NCBI RefSeq assembly: GCF_000002595.2
Contig: NC_057012.1
Location: 62,001-126,000 of the forward strand
DNA length: 64,000 nt
Source of the DNA: Chlamydomonas reinhardtii
Lineage: Eukaryota; Chlorophyta; Chlorophyceae; Chlamydomonadales; Chlamydomonadaceae
Direction of reading: 5' to 3'
This document shows positions 35,003 through 47,045 of the stretch, piece after piece (position 1 is the stretch's first letter; each line of letters opens with the position of its first letter). The position numbers and the translations under genes are program-made. The notes beneath the pieces are model-generated. The model made no database searches. It worked only from the letters and a program-made list of their open reading frames with translations, and was not told where the DNA came from.

Positions 35003-35003
<1 letters not shown>
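34240..35003 (-). repeat. Inverted copy of R1 (c-b-a)
   Basis: Reverse complement of 1905-2700, in order and without the 1383-bp insertion. It therefore provides a second empty site for that element. Confidence 0.88.

Positions 35004-35075
<72 letters not shown>
35002..35075. repeat. (CA)n microsatellite
   Basis: CA array between inverted R1a and a 47-base fragment of repeat R3 starting CAGCCTTGTTGTATATGAACC. The identical CA-to-R3 junction occurs at 54694. Confidence 0.95.
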
Positions 35076-35076
<1 letters not shown>

Positions 35077-35122
35077 AGCCTTGTTGTATATGAACCGCTT
35101 GTGAGATGCGACACGTCAGTGC

Positions 35123-37545
35123 CCAGTTTCATTGCGGTCATGGACACGTTCGGGCGCGCTACGGGGCAACGACTGAACATGTCAAAGGTGGAGCTACTGC
35201 GGGTCGGCTGTCTGCCGGCAGCGCCCGGGCCGGCCGCTGCGGTGGCCGGCGCAGCCTCTGCCGTGCCTGGCATGCCCGCCGCGCCTGACGTGCCTGTGGC
35301 GCCCGCCGCACCGGCCGCACCCGCCGCGCCTGACGTGCCTGCGGCGCCCGCCGCAGCGGCCGCACCCACCACGCACTGGACCAGCCGCAGCGGCTGCGCC
35401 TGGGCCTGGCGAACAGGAACAGATATGCGGCCTTAAGGTGGTCACAGCGGCCACTGCCCTCAGCGTGCCGTTCAGCAGTGACCCCACACGGCTGCGGCTG
35501 GACTGGACAGCCCGCATGCGAGAGGCCAGGCGCCGCCTGCGGCGTGTCGCCCACCTGCGACTCTCCGTCTTTGGCCGCGCCAGTGCAGCCTCAGCCTACT
35601 GCACCTCCATGGTGACATGGCACATGGAACACAGCGGGTTGCCCGACGACATAGCCCAGGAACTGGAGCGATTGGTGGCGCGGGTGGTCGACCGCCGACT
35701 GGCCCCGGACTCGACCGAGAAGCGCCTTACGGGCATCCCGACGGAGCTGCTTTATGGCCACCCCACCACTGGCGGCTTCGGCGCACTGCCTATCCGGCAG
35801 CACGTGCGTGGCCGGCATGCGACATGGGCCGCACGCCTGGCCGCCCATGACGACATCCCGGCCGCCCCGCAGCGCCAGCCGTGGTGTGTCGCCTATGACG
35901 TCTACCTCCGCGCGCACCACCCATCCCTGCGCCCCAGTAGCACGCTGACGGCAGTACCGGTGGCGGAGGGCGCCGGCGACATCATCCCCAGCCACCCGCT
36001 CCCCGAGGATACCGAGCGCACGATTTCAGCGCTGGGGTGGCTGCCGCCGGTGCAAGCACTGACTGAGGCACCGGAGCCTGGTGCATGGTGCTTCACGGCG
36101 CCGCTGTGGGGCAACCCGCTCCTCACCCCGTCCCCCGCGGCGGCCAACGGCGAGCAGGAGGAGGAGGATAGCGGCAGCGATGGCGAAACAGCTGTGGAGC
36201 CCGTTCCGGCAGGAGTAGCGCGGCGCACGCGAGGGCGTGGTCTCGACTACCGCCATAGGACGCTGCAAGCCTGCGCGCGTCTGGTGACCATCGGTGACTT
36301 AGTGCGAGCCCACGCTGCACGACCACCTGCGGCGGCTGCAGTCGACTGGAAGGTAGGGGTGGATGCGAGACTACCTTGCGCCGACAGACGGCCGTCACCG
36401 GCGCCGTGGGACCACGCTCGCCGCGCTGCAGGGCCTTGTCGGCGACATCCCGCCATCATGGTGGAGTGCAGCGCAGGCTCACGCCGCACAGCTGGCGAGC
36501 CCCGGCCCAGCGCCTGTCCCGGCGCCGTCCACCAGTGAGGTCATCCGCACCACCATCATGCCGCGCATGGGCTGGAAGCTCTCTGGCTCTGAGACCCTCA
36601 AAGTCCCCCTAGCGAAGCTGTCCGTCCGCATGGCCACATCCATGCAGCTGGACGATGTGGCCACACGGCGGGCGGACCTACACGAGGATTATGAGTGCGC
36701 GGTACAGGGCCTGCCGCCGCGCGCTGTGGTGCGGCGGGAGGACCTGCCAGCAGCTGCGGCTGCAACGCTTGGCGCCATTAGGGACACCCTGGCGCGCCTT
36801 TGGCAGGAGGTGCGCTGGGAACAGCGACACTTTGAGACGCTGTGGCGGTTGGCCATCGACGCAGTGCCGCTGCCGGGAAATTCGCATATGCCGTTGGCTG
36901 GCTCGCCGTGAGCCATGCGACTGTGGGCAGCACGGCCAGGAGTTTGCCGCAGCGGGGGCACACGCCGCCGTCGCGCCCACGCCACGGCAGCACTACCTCT
37001 GGGATTGCGCGGTGGCGAAGGCCGTGGTGGCGCAGATCAACGCACACAACCCCGGTCCGGCTCCCATCAGCCAAGCCCAGCTGTGGCTGGTCCAGGCGCC
37101 GCCGGGTTCTCAGCAGTGTGTTTGGGACGTGGTGGTGATGGCGGCGCTGGCCGCCACAGAACATGGCCGGGTGCGGCTGCGCGGGATGACGCGCGCCGCA
37201 GCGGCCCTGGGAATTCAGACGGCGGCGGCAGCAGCTCCCGAGGCTGCGGTGGCAGGTGCAGTGGAGGCGGAACCCGATCTTGACGAGATCCCGCCCACAC
37301 AGCTGACGCCGCCGCAGCCAGGCGTCCACCCCGTCGAGCTTGCGCGCGCTGGCGCAGTCGCGGACTTCTGGTCGCGGCTGATGCAGTTCGCGCAGCTCGG
37401 CGTGCCCCAAAAGGGCTGGGATGGTATTGACGCCACTCACCTCATCCTGGCGGTGGTGAACGGCGAAATGCTGTGCGCGTTGCCGCAAGCTATGGAGCTG
37501 GAGGCTTGAAAGGGATCAGCCCTTAGGAGAAGCGCGTGAGCACTA
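35123..37545 (+). mobile_element. LINE A: 3' half of ORF2 (RT end, CCHC knuckle)
   Basis: Non-LTR retrotransposon, 5'-truncated within the reverse transcriptase. It begins FIAVMDTFGRATGQRLNMSK then VELL, the conserved post-catalytic RT motif of L1-type algal LINEs. A low-complexity APAAPDVP tract follows, then LRLSVFGRASAASAYC and HMEHSGLPDDI in the thumb/connection region. Later come RRRGTTLAALQGLVGDIPPSW, VPLAKLSVRM, FETLWRLAIDAVPLPGN, then the zinc knuckle CDCGQ ... HYLWDC, and ADFWSRLMQFAQLGVPQKG near the end. Stop codon at 37507. Frame changes near 35420, 36350 and 36900 make it inactive. It is cut at 37545, at the start of the 3' UTR, where R1-like sequence (GGCTTATCGCGGGTAAGTAT) takes over. 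Confidence 0.88.
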
Positions 37546-37559
37546 GGCTTATCGCGGGT

Positions 37560-37930
37560 AAGTATGACTACAGGCTTATCGCGGGTATCGCGGGTATGAC
37601 TCTGCTGGCCCCTACCTGCTGTGGGCTTGTGGCTACGAATTTGAGCTTTTCGTGCCTTGTGCGGCGGCGTATGTGATGGCGGCGGCGCAGGGCCTGGCAG
37701 CTGCGGCGGCAGTGCAGGGCCCAGCGGCGGCGCAGGACCTGGCGGCAGCGGCGGCAGCGGCCCTGGGCCCAGCAGTGGCGGCGTGCATGTGCGTAGCGGA
37801 GGGGGCGAACAAGTAAGGTCATGTGGAAGAGGAGAGCGTGGCGCCGCCTGAGAAGCGGCGCCGGCGCGCAGGTTGAGACCTGTCTGTGGCTGGTCTGCGG
37901 TCTCTGCTGGCGAGCATAGCGGGGCTAACT
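37560..37930 (+). mobile_element. Fanzor element 3' remnant (e)
   Basis: Ala/Gly-rich linker (MAAAQGLAAAAAVQGPAAAQ) then VAACMCVAEGANK, a GHVEEESVAPPEKRRRRAG tail in another frame, and a stop at 37874. It is homologous to the C-terminal extension of copies (d) and (f), with no catalytic part. Confidence 0.7.
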
Positions 37931-38589
37931 TCATCACTTTTCCATGGCCGACTACGAGTCCATGTCCGCCTTGCCCAGGTCATCACGTGTGCGGGGACTT
38001 CGTCGTGCCTTGTGCCTTCGTGAGCCCGGGTACCTCCAGCCACGTCCGTCCTGCCTGCTGGCCTCCGCCCGACAGCCCGCTTCTGCCTGCCTTCACAGCT
38101 CACTTGCAGGCCAGTTTCCTTCCTTCTCTCCAGTTGTACGACTTTCTAAACAACTAACTCTCAGCTAACCTCCGCGAAACCTCCGGCCAGGACGCGCGCA
38201 TGGGCTTTCCCCACCGAACATACAGCCACGCCTTCCTATAGTCAGCTCCGCATCCTCACCTCTGGTCAGGGGGTACCCCTGCCTCTGGTTGTGTTGTTGG
38301 CGTGTTCGCACTGCATACGACTCGCCCACCATTGCCGTACGCTTCGGTTCCCTTCTTCTCTCTTGCTGCGCCCTGTTCTTGCCCCTGCTTGTCACACTGT
38401 CGCCCGGCCATTGCTTTGCTGCACGCTGCTCGCATTGCGTTGGTTGTCGTCGTCAGCGCTCATCCGTGGACGCCAGTCGCCTGATTGCAGGTGCGCAAGA
38501 ACTTTGCGTCGCGCGCGGTGTGGCGTCGCACAATGTCTGCGTGGTGCCACCGTATCGCCTGGCCGGGACATTGCTTTTCACCTACCCAG
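37931..38589. other. Segment between Fanzor pieces (e) and (f)
   Basis: Pyrimidine-rich, with no conserved coding block in either direction. It ends in a good splice acceptor (CACCTACCCAG) for the zinc-finger exon of copy (f). It does not resemble the region upstream of the same exon in copy (d), so copies (d) and (f) part company just 5' of this acceptor. Confidence 0.45.
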
Positions 38590-38719
38590 GTGTGTGCGAA
38601 GTGCGGGCGGCGCTTGCTCGGCGACGGGCAGCGCTGGGGGCGGGGCCCACGTGCTCACCAAGTCCAAGTGTGCAACCACTGCGGGACGGTGTGGGTGAGT
38701 CTACTTTGTGCGCGGGCGG

Positions 38720-38945
38720 CCGGCTGGGTGATGGCTGGGTGGCTGGGTGACGGCTCAGTGGGGCCCAGTGGGGCTCAGTCGTGGGCTCAGTGGGGCTCAG
38801 TGGCAATGACACGTGGATGACACGGCTCAGTGGGTGAGGGCTCAGTGGGGCTCAGTGGGGCTCAGTCGTGGGCTCAGTGGGGCTCAGTGGGTGATGGCTG
38901 GGTGACGGCTGGGTGATGGCTCAGTCGTGGCCTCGTGGGCTCAGT
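38720..38945. repeat. GGGGCTCAGT minisatellite in Fanzor intron (copy f)
   Basis: Shorter version of the minisatellite at 29330-29705, in the same intron and with the same variant blocks. Confidence 0.9.
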
Positions 38946-39219
38946 GGGACGCACTCACTCTACCCTCCCGACGGTGCAGGGACGTGACGTCAACTCTGCA
39001 ACCAACATCCGGCACGCGCTGGTGGAGATGCTGATGGGGCACAAGCGACCTGCATCGCTGCAGACTGGCGGCGGCAGCGACGGCGGCGGCGGCAGCGGCA
39101 GCGGGAGCGGCAGCAGCGGGGGCGCATGCGCGCATCTTGGTAGCGGAGGGGGCAGGCAAGGCCACGTGGAGGAGGTGAGCGTAGCGCCGCCCAAGAAGCG
39201 GCGCAAGCGCGCAGGCTGA

Positions 39220-39482
39220 GGAGCCGGCTGGTGTCTAGGTAGAGGTCCGCGGTGGGGCTGGCAGGGCATGCGTAGCGGCATGACAAAGTAGTGCGGCTGT
39301 TGACAACTGTGCTGTGTCTGGCTGCGGTTGGCTCTGCTGTGGCATCGCGACTGCTAGATAGGCACCTGGTTTGGCTATGTGCCTGTGGAAACCGACCCCG
39401 GCTATGTCCGGGCGATGAGGTTGTTCGGCCTCAGACTGTGGCGGGGCTCAGCCCCTTTTCCCGTGACCGGGGAACACTTGTC
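39220..39482 (+). ncRNA. Candidate omega RNA / element right end, copy f
   Basis: 263 bases that match 29985-30246 apart from one extra A (GACAAAGTAG against GACAAGTAG). Same terminal hairpins. Role inferred from TnpB/Fanzor organisation, not seen directly. Confidence 0.45.
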
Positions 39483-40768
39483 AACTCTATATCATGGAAA
39501 CGTCCTCGACCCAGCCCACCCAGCGTTCAACTCTCTGCCATGTGATGTAGTGGACACCGTGCATCGGCAGCCTAGGGAAACATAAGTCCCTGTGCTGCTG
39601 CCGATCGAGCCATCGAGGCACGCTTTGCGCGAAGACCTATTGCACGGTGGTGGAAGGTCGGTAGACAACCGGGGGGAGGGTGGTTTCCCTTCGGGCCGGA
39701 GATGGTCCCTCTTGACCTGGGTGCTGGGCACCCTTGCTTGGTTGGGCTGTCTCTTCTTTGTAATGTCGCCACCATAACGTGCATGTGTGGACCTCGCGGC
39801 GCTGCTTTCGACCCCTAGCAAGGGCCGGTCCCGCCCGTTCGGCTCCCCCGTTCCCAACGATCTCCACTGACTCCCACCGATTCCCACCGATTCCCACCGT
39901 TCCCCACCAGTCCAACCGACGCCCCCCGTTTCCAATGCCCCGCAGGTAGCCGTAAAACTCAGTAGACGTTCGTTACATCCATGGAATCCGGAACCAACAG
40001 TCCGTGCCGTTCGGACCTGCGGCACCCTTGCGCAACGTTAGCCACCTGCGCAATCATGCCCACCCAGTCCCACCCCGCCTCTGTAAACTCAGTAACTTTA
40101 GAATCGCCGAACTCGAACCAACCCCCCCATACACGTTCGTGGTGCGCTTCCCCACATCCGCCACTCGCCACGATTGGCTCCCGATACCCGGTGGACCCCG
40201 CAGGCACGACGACAGACCCCCCCGACTTTGTCCCAGAACTCGTCAGACAACCCCTGACAGAACTAGAAGTACGTACGTAATGATCTCCTGAAGCACTACA
40301 ATTTTGAGCATGGGGTAAGATCCTGAGCTTTCCACCCCCTCACCCTAATCACCCAGCTGTAACGCCAAGTCCGACGCGTGGCGGTGGGGGCTCCGCTCAT
40401 GGGCTTCAAAAGAACGGGTGCACCGTGCTCATTGCCTCACTCACGAGACCGAACGAACAGTAGCCGGGGCCGTGACTAAGAGGTTGACTTCTGGACCTGG
40501 AAGAACGTGGCCACTGTTGATATTACTTCCATATCCTCTGCAGATTAGCTTGCCACTTCCAGCCTGCCGCACACCCCACAAGCTGGTCATGCCTCGAGCA
40601 ATGCACCCGTTCCATGCTCAGAAACTAGGAGTACACCCCGTGCGAGTAAACGCACAGGCCAAGAACACTAACGAGACACAGGTACTTTTCCGCACCATAA
40701 CCATCCACCAAGCAACCGCGCCTGGTCCCACCAGTATAGCCGTGCGATGCCGCTCCGCGCTCTGCATT
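39483..40768. repeat. R3 and R5-linked repeats, no gene
   Basis: 39485-39600 is an R3 fragment (GACCCAGCCCACCC, GTGCATCGGCAGCC). 39640-39790 is the reverse complement of about 44020-44165 (AGGTCGGTAGACAACCG ... CTTGGTTGGGC). 39840-39920 holds a short CCCACCGATT run. 40160-40280 resembles the R3 end (ACCCGGTGGACCC, CGACGACAGACCCCCC). The part nearest 40768 should be the ArfGAP 3' UTR. Confidence 0.6.
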
Positions 40769-43648
40769 CTACCACTTGCCCCACTCATCGTCCTCCCCGT
40801 CATCGCCGCTCTTGCCGCCCTTACTGAGCGCCGGCATGCTTTTAGACTTGTGGGTGGCCGCCGCAACGCCGCCGACCGCACCGCCCGACGGCCGTGCGCT
40901 GCCGCCGCTGTGGGCCGCGGCGCCTGCTCCTGCAGCAGACCGCCCAGACGAAGAGGGAGCCTTGTTGTCCCCCCAGCCGCCCCAACCTGTTGGGCACCGG
41001 GTTGCACAAGCACGTCGTCTATTGCGAATGTCTTAGTGCACACCGTAATCAACCACTACGTTGCATACGCTGCAGGATAGGTGACTGCTTGACAGCTAGT
41101 ACTACGTTACCTTTCAGCTGTCAAGAGTACTACTAGGCCAACATCGTCAGCAGCCCCCCTGCCAAGCCCAGTTCCCACCTTCCGCATCATCGCCCTCCGC
41201 GTCAAAGCCGCTGAAGCCGCCCCCGCCTCCTCCCCGTATGCCGCCGCTGGGCTGCTGCTGTTGCTGCTGCGCCGAGCGGTAGTCCTCGTCATTTCCTGCG
41301 TCTACACGTCAGGGCAGCAGCCGGTCAGCAGCTGCCAATCAAGGCGCGGGGGTTTCGGCAGTATGGTACTACATAGCCCGACGACGGAGCACATGGACAC
41401 GACCGGACTCACCCCAGGAGCTGGGCGCCTGCTGGTAGTCGGAGGACGGCGCGCCGCCGCCGCTGTGTCCGGCGGCCCGGCTGCTGGAGGTGGTCGACGC
41501 TGCCGCCGCCGCGCGCGAGCCCAGGTCCACGTTGTAGCCGTTCTGCCGCGCCGCCTGCTCCACCGAAGAGGCCACACGCGCATACAGGCCAGACAGCGCC
41601 GCGAAGCCCGTCTGCGACATGCAACATGCAATCACAGGCCATGTAACTGACTGGTCAGATCACGCTGAGAGTCAGGCGGAGACGCGAGACGAGCGTCATG
41701 AAAGACAGTTAGCGCTGTTCAGGGCTGCCAAAACGAACAGCTCTCCCCAGCCGGCCGCGCTCACACCTGCGCCACGTGCGCCGCCTTCTCGCCAACCACT
41801 TTGGCGTTGGCGCTCAGCGTCTCGCCCACGTGCTTCTCCTGCAGCGTCTGCGTCAGCTGCGCCGAGCCGCTGCGGAGGGGCGGGGGGCGATGCGGGGGCG
41901 TGAAACGTAAACAGCGGCGTTTGTAAGGTGCTGCCTCTGGGGCCCCTGACCGTCTGGAATGCCTGTGCAGAACTTCGGTTGGGCGCCCACCTCTTGACCG
42001 CCAGGGTGGCGCTCTTGGCGGCTGTCTCCGCCGCGCGCGTGACGGTGGTGAGGGTGGAGGACAGCAGGTTGGTCAGATCGTCCACGCCGCCCGCAGCGGG
42101 CTTGGGGCGGGGCGCAGGCGCGGAGCCGAAACCCACGTACTTGCCCCCCTGGCTGGGGGGCAGGCCCTCCGGCTTGGTGGCGTTCTCCTGCAGGGAAAAC
42201 GGCGCAGTGCGCCAGGCGCACATGGAATACAGACAGAACCAAGCATGTGGGCAACCCGTCTGACTGCATTGCTTCCAGCCATGCAACCAGCCCGGTTCCG
42301 TGCGCACCTGAATCTTGCGCGCAAAGAAGGACTCCTTGCCTGCCGCAGACGCCTCCAGCTGCGCCTTCGTGTACTCGCTCCCCGCACGTTGCGTCTGCGC
42401 GTGTAGAAACGCATTTCAGGCCGAAGCTTTTAGGATGGTAATGTAGTTCCAGTGAAGATTCGCCAGTGCAAACCGTACATAGCGAAGACCTTCAAACCCC
42501 AACTTACATGGCTGCCCGCCCCGCTAGCGCTCGCGCTGGCGCCGCCGCTGGCGCTCCAGTCACCCCAGTCGTCGTCCGCGCGTTTGGCGGGCGACCCATG
42601 CTGCGAGTGCGCCGCCAGACTGCGTGCGCTTCCGGTCTTGGCGCCCATGCTGCCGCCAGACAGCACAGGCGGCCCCACTTCCGCGGGTGAGGGCGGCGTG
42701 TAGTCGCGGCCCTCCACATCCGCACGCAGCTTCTCGCGGTAGAACTGCGGCAGTGGAGTCATGCGGGTGTAAAAATGCAGTGGCGATTCAGGCAGCGACA
42801 CGACTATCCCAACACCTGAACTTTGAGTGGATGGGAAGTGGCGGGAGCACCCATATACATGCGCGCACCTCTGCTGCTCTGCTGTTGTACTTGTCCTTGA
42901 TGTCCGTGCTTTTCTCTATGCCGTACTGCTTCAGAAATGTGTTCAGCTTGGCGTTGCCGCCCAGCTGCATCTTCTTCAGCTGGTCCGCGCTCCACGCGTC
43001 CATGCCCACAGACCGCACAAAGGAGATGTGCACGCCCAGGCCGCGGTGGCGACCGCTACATTCTAAGCACATAAATATGCCGTACGAGACTGTGCAGGGA
43101 GAAGCGGGCGGGGCGGGGCGACGGGATGAACCCAAGAAGGTGGTGCCGCAGCGTGTCTCGCGAAACCCCCATAGCCGAGTCTTGTCAGCTGGCTGCCTAC
43201 GCAGCCCTGTTCCCACGTCCTCAACCTCATTGTGCAATAAGCAGGCCGCGTGCCCCCCACTTCTGTCTAATTCCAGCTTTCGACGCCGGCGTGTAGCGAC
43301 TGGTAGCCGATCGAGTGCCGACGCGGCCGGCTGCCCCAATGCTAGCCGCGATTGCTATAGTCAGCACGCACGATCATCGTGCGGTGAGGTTCCCACATTT
43401 GACGCTGGGGTTATCGCACCTGAAGCCCATTGCGGGTTCTTCATCTCACAGTCGCAGCATACCTGCGCGCACGCGCAGGTATACAATAAGCTCTATACGT
43501 CGGCCCAACTCCAAACAGTCAAACATGCTGCAGCCGCAGGTGGCCTTCGCGCAACAGACGAAGCCCTGCCGCGTCGCTCCCAGCGCACCCTATTGTCGGG
43601 CTTGGATTGCAGCTCTCTCAGCACAGCGAGAGCCTCTGCAGAGGCCAT
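40769..43648 (-). CDS. ARF GTPase-activating protein (ArfGAP)
   Basis: Stimulates GTP hydrolysis on ARF and so helps uncoat COPI vesicles. Exon 1 (43648-43589) encodes MASAEALAVLRELQSKPDNR. Exon 2 (43462-43420) gives VCCDCEMKNPQWAS. Exon 3 (43089-42869) gives VSYGIFMCLECSGRHRGLG and SADQLKKMQLGGNAKLNTFL. Together they form the family zinc finger CX2CX16CX2CX4R with the arginine finger (Arg in SGRHR). The following exons have FYREKLRADVEG, SEYTKAQLEASAAGKESFFA, GGKYVGFGS, LSSTLTTVTRAAETAAKSAT and a Ser/Gly-rich tail. The protein ends SKSMPALSKGGKSGDDGEDD then EWGKW, like ArfGAP1-type tails with tryptophan motifs. Start chosen at the Met fitting the domain; an in-frame upstream Met at 43762 is less likely. 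Confidence 0.92.
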
Positions 43649-45031
43649 CGCGACGACGCTGGCGAGGTGGGATTCAATCAACACACGAGCTCGCGGGCGT
43701 TTATATTGTGACTTGAAGTGACTAAGTATGCTTCTCCGCTGCACTGTACAAGTAAAGCGCAAGCAAATGGATCATCAATGGATGTGCGGATGTGCGTGTA
43801 CCGTATTGACACGGTTTCACCCTGATTTCACCCTGGTTTCACCGGGTCTCGCTCACTTCGCGCCCTGCCCCGGCAAAGCTGCTGAAGCACAGGTGCGAGT
43901 GTCATCGTACGCAGCGACATTGCCACGTCCTGTCCAGCGACTTAGCTGAAAGACGCTTGCAGTCTGGCCTTTGTGCGAATTTGCGAAAGTATGATAAAGG
44001 CACGCACCCAACAACAAGGTACAATATGAATGCGACATTACAAGAAAGGGACAGTCCGACCAACGTACCAAGCAAGGGTGCCCAGCAACCAGGTCAGGAG
44101 GGAGCCATCTCCGGCCCGAAGGGAAACCGCCCTCCCCCCAGCTGGTTGCCGACCTTCACCAAACAGTGCATAGTTCCTGCGCAAACAAGGAGGTGGCTGC
44201 CTTAGGGAGGCAGGAAAAGGGCTGAGCCCTCCCCTCCCGGGTCGTTATCAACCCAGCCACCTTGACGCGGGCGCCTACTAAGCACACGCAAATTGCACAC
44301 GCCTCTATGTTGGGGGCCTTTGGCATCCACGCACGTACGCCGCACGCCGCACGCACGCACGCAGCCACGGACCGGGGTGTTTCGGGGAGGCTTCGCCCCC
44401 CCTGGAACGCTTCGCTGGGGGGGGCTCAGCCCAAAAAAAATGTTCCTGCGCAAAAAAAGCGTGTTTCAGCTGCTACACCGCAGAAGTCGAAGCCAAGCCG
44501 AAGCCAGGGGGGGGGGGGGGGTACGAACTAAACCTCCAGACCACCGACCCTTCTGTCAGACTACCGATGCGTGCGCTTAAGCTGAAATTTGCGCTGTCCA
44601 TATGATGTTCGGGATTGTGTGCCGGAAGAGATTGGTCGACTTTATCCCGGGATCATGTGAAGAATCCCGGGATTATGTGATGCACCGATGGCCTTGTAGC
44701 CATGACCCACACCAAGACTTGGCCGTTACAAGTTAGCATCAGTTCGCATAGTCTCCACGACACCAGTGAGAGACGCTCGAGTGGAGCTCTACGCTACTAC
44801 CACGATGCCGATGTCGACGGACATGTGGCCGCTTTCCAGAGGCCAAACGTTCTGCAAATGCTTTCACATGTGCATGCTAGTGTGTGCTAGTGCTTGTGCT
44901 AATGGGCGGGGCGTTCAGAGGGGCGTATAGGGCGCGGAGACGAAATCTGGCAGTCCCACCCACATCCGCGTGACGAAACCTTGTGGAACCCCAACCCCGA
45001 CGACCGACCCTGAACTTTGAGGGCCCCCAAC
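43649..45031. repeat. ArfGAP upstream region and R5 repeats
   Basis: 43649-43990 is the promoter side of ArfGAP. 44020-44165 is an inverted relative of 39640-39790. 44187-44335 is the R5 copy matching 14762-14880. 44388-44440 is a hairpin repeat with a stretch of A's, and a G run lies at 44510-44521. 44600-44880 shows nothing recognisable. 44960-45030 resembles part of R3. Confidence 0.6.
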
Positions 45032-46693
45032 TTTGGTCGGGCAGCCGCGGCGTCGGCTTATGCTTTGGGCAAGGTCCTGTATCATTTGGAATTTGCGGGT
45101 CTTCCCCAAATGTACGTTGTTGACCGCCTGCTAGCCAGGGTAGCGGCGGTGGTGGACGGACCGGCAGCTGTCGCCGGCCCAGTTTGATGCCAACCCCCAG
45201 GCACGCCCGCCTGGCCTCTCCATTGGACTTATGCAACTGCCTCCGGCGGTGGGGGGGGCGGGCCTGTTACCGCTGGTGACGCATGTGAAAGCGCGGCAAG
45301 CCGGCCTCGCGGTACGGTGTGTGTTGGGTATGTGTGGTCTGCTGCCGTGCGTGCCCCCGTGGACCCGGGTCGCGGCGGCGTGGCTGCGCCAGGTGCACCT
45401 GGCGGCAACGCCCCTGCGCTTGTTGGTGCGGGGGGCAGCGGGCCGTGTGCTAAAGAAGCCGCTCACCCGGCGTGCAAGTCGTTCGCGCGTCTGCTGAAAG
45501 CCATGACTGAATTGCCCGCGGTGACTCTTGTGGCGCCGCCTGAGCCGGGCGCGTGGGTGAGTCATGTGCCGTTGTGGGCTAACGGCCTAACCCGGCGCTG
45601 TGTGAGGACGGCCGCACGTGGGAAGCGGCTTTCGCGGATTCGTTCGCTCTGCTGGGACTGGCGTGTGTGGGCCAGCTGGTTGCAGCGCATGACGGCCTGA
45701 ACGAATTGTGGCAGGCATGTACACGCCCTTGGGCGTGGGGCTCCCGGTTTGGTGAAGCGTGTGCGCAAATGTATGTGACTGCTGTGTGGCGGCGGGTGCT
45801 GCACTGGAGCACGCGGGCGCGCCTGCCGTCGCCCCTGCCGGGACCGGCGTCGCCTCAAGAGGCGGCCGACCGGTTTGCGGCGGCGGTGGCCCTTCTCTCC
45901 GCTGGCTGGGCTGCCGCCGCGCGTGCCGCTCAGCTGGCTCGGGGGCGTGCCGCCACGCTGCCGCTCCCGGCGGCCGACGTCGTGAGTGCTACGGCGGAGT
46001 CGGTGCAGCAGGTGGTGCGGGGGCTTGGCTGGTTGCAGTGCGGGGGGCCGCCCATCCTGCTCGCTCACTGCCTACACGGTGAAGGCGGGGACCGTGCTAC
46101 AAACTGCTCCACCGTTAGCCGCCCTGAAGGCTAAGCATTTGCAATGTGTGTGACGCGGGTATGTTGGGGGAGGAGGCTGCCCTGGCGGCGGGGGCCTTCG
46201 TGTGCACCTTGGCCCTCTTGTGGTCACTGAAATGGGAGAATCATCATAAGGAAGCACTGTGGCCGCCAACGCTTGCTGGGCGTTTCCACGGCATGCTAGC
46301 GAGCGGGCGTGAGGCGTTGCTGTTGACCCGTGTTGGGCGTGTGGGGTTGACATGCAGGATGGGGACCGGCGTCACTGGTTTTGGGACTGCACTGTGGCGC
46401 TGTCCCTGTCTCGCTGCTATGTCTGCCCTGGACTTTGGTCGGCAGCGTATGGTTAATTGGTTATGGCCGGGCTGGCGGCGCGAGCGAAGCTGCCGTCGGC
46501 CCGGGTGCTGAGCATTGGGCTTGCCGTCGTAGCTGACTTCTGGGGTCGTCTCCAGACGTTTGTGACTTTGGGTATCAGGCCAAAGGGTTGGGACACTGTG
46601 CCGTCTGCGCATCCTTTCATCTCTCGGGCTGTTGGTGAAGGCATGGTTTTGCGCTTGCCGTATGACGCTGATTCCCCGCCTCCCTTACCGTGA
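45032..46693 (+). mobile_element. LINE B: diverged 3' part of ORF2
   Basis: Starts FGRAAAASAYALGKVLYHLE then FAGLP, matching FGRASAASAYCTSMVTWHME then HSGLP of LINE A, so it is 5'-truncated at the thumb region. Later blocks match in order: LARVAAVVDG, GGAGLLPLVTHVKARQAGLA, APPEPGAWVSHVPLWANGL, HWFWDCTVA (zinc knuckle), and VVADFWGRLQTFVTLGIRPK then GWD. The two are clearly different families, similar by motif rather than by nucleotide. Reading frame changes occur near 45190, 45500, 45590 and around 46130-46450. The final block ends with a stop at 46691. Confidence 0.8.
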
Positions 46694-47045
46694 GAGGTTG
46701 CGGGTGGTTGGTGGCTTTGTGTGTGGGCAGGACGCACGTGTGGGCGACCGTTCTAGTGCCTGGACGCTTGCGCCCCGGTTAGTGCGTGCGCTGTGCGTGT
46801 GTGCTGCGGCCTGGACGATTCCCGGCACTCCGGTGCCTAGGCTTGTGGCGTTGAGGCACAGCGGTGGGGCTCTGGCGGGTTGAGGCTTGGCTAGGACTCA
46901 CGGTGCGCGGAGTCACACGGACTTTGACCGCGGGAGGGTTTGCAGCAAAATCGGGGTTGGTGGAGTCAAGTTGGACCCTGATAGCATGTGATGGCTCGGC
47001 GTCCTCGGGTGCTGGGATTGTCCCCTCTGTAACATCCGCATTCAT
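46694..47045 (+). repeat. LINE B 3' flank, repeated inverted at 10.8 kb
   Basis: Follows the last LINE B block without a break and is the reverse complement of 10755-11030. It is likely the 3' UTR of this LINE family. Its end runs into sequence (GCAGGTTTCGGCCGTGGAG) that recurs at about 55790. Confidence 0.65.

Larger units (their letters stand above)
38590..39482 (+). mobile_element. Fanzor element copy (f): last two exons and terminus
   Basis: Zinc-finger exon 38590-38694 gives exactly 35 codons, VCAKCGRRLLGDGQ ... VCNHCGTVW, a full CX2C...CX2C pair. After an intron, exon 38980-39219 begins GRDVNSATNIRHALVEMLMG, with the RuvC-III aspartate, then a Gly/Ser linker and KKRRKRAG. The two exons are in phase and free of stops, unlike copy (d). 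No upstream RuvC exons are present, so it is a 5'-truncated copy. The terminus (CACTTGTC, 39482) matches that of copy (d). Confidence 0.8.

Noticed and set aside
42624-43721. 365-codon plus-strand open frame
   Set aside because: Antisense to ArfGAP exons, which match the family zinc finger; the plus-strand product matches nothing.
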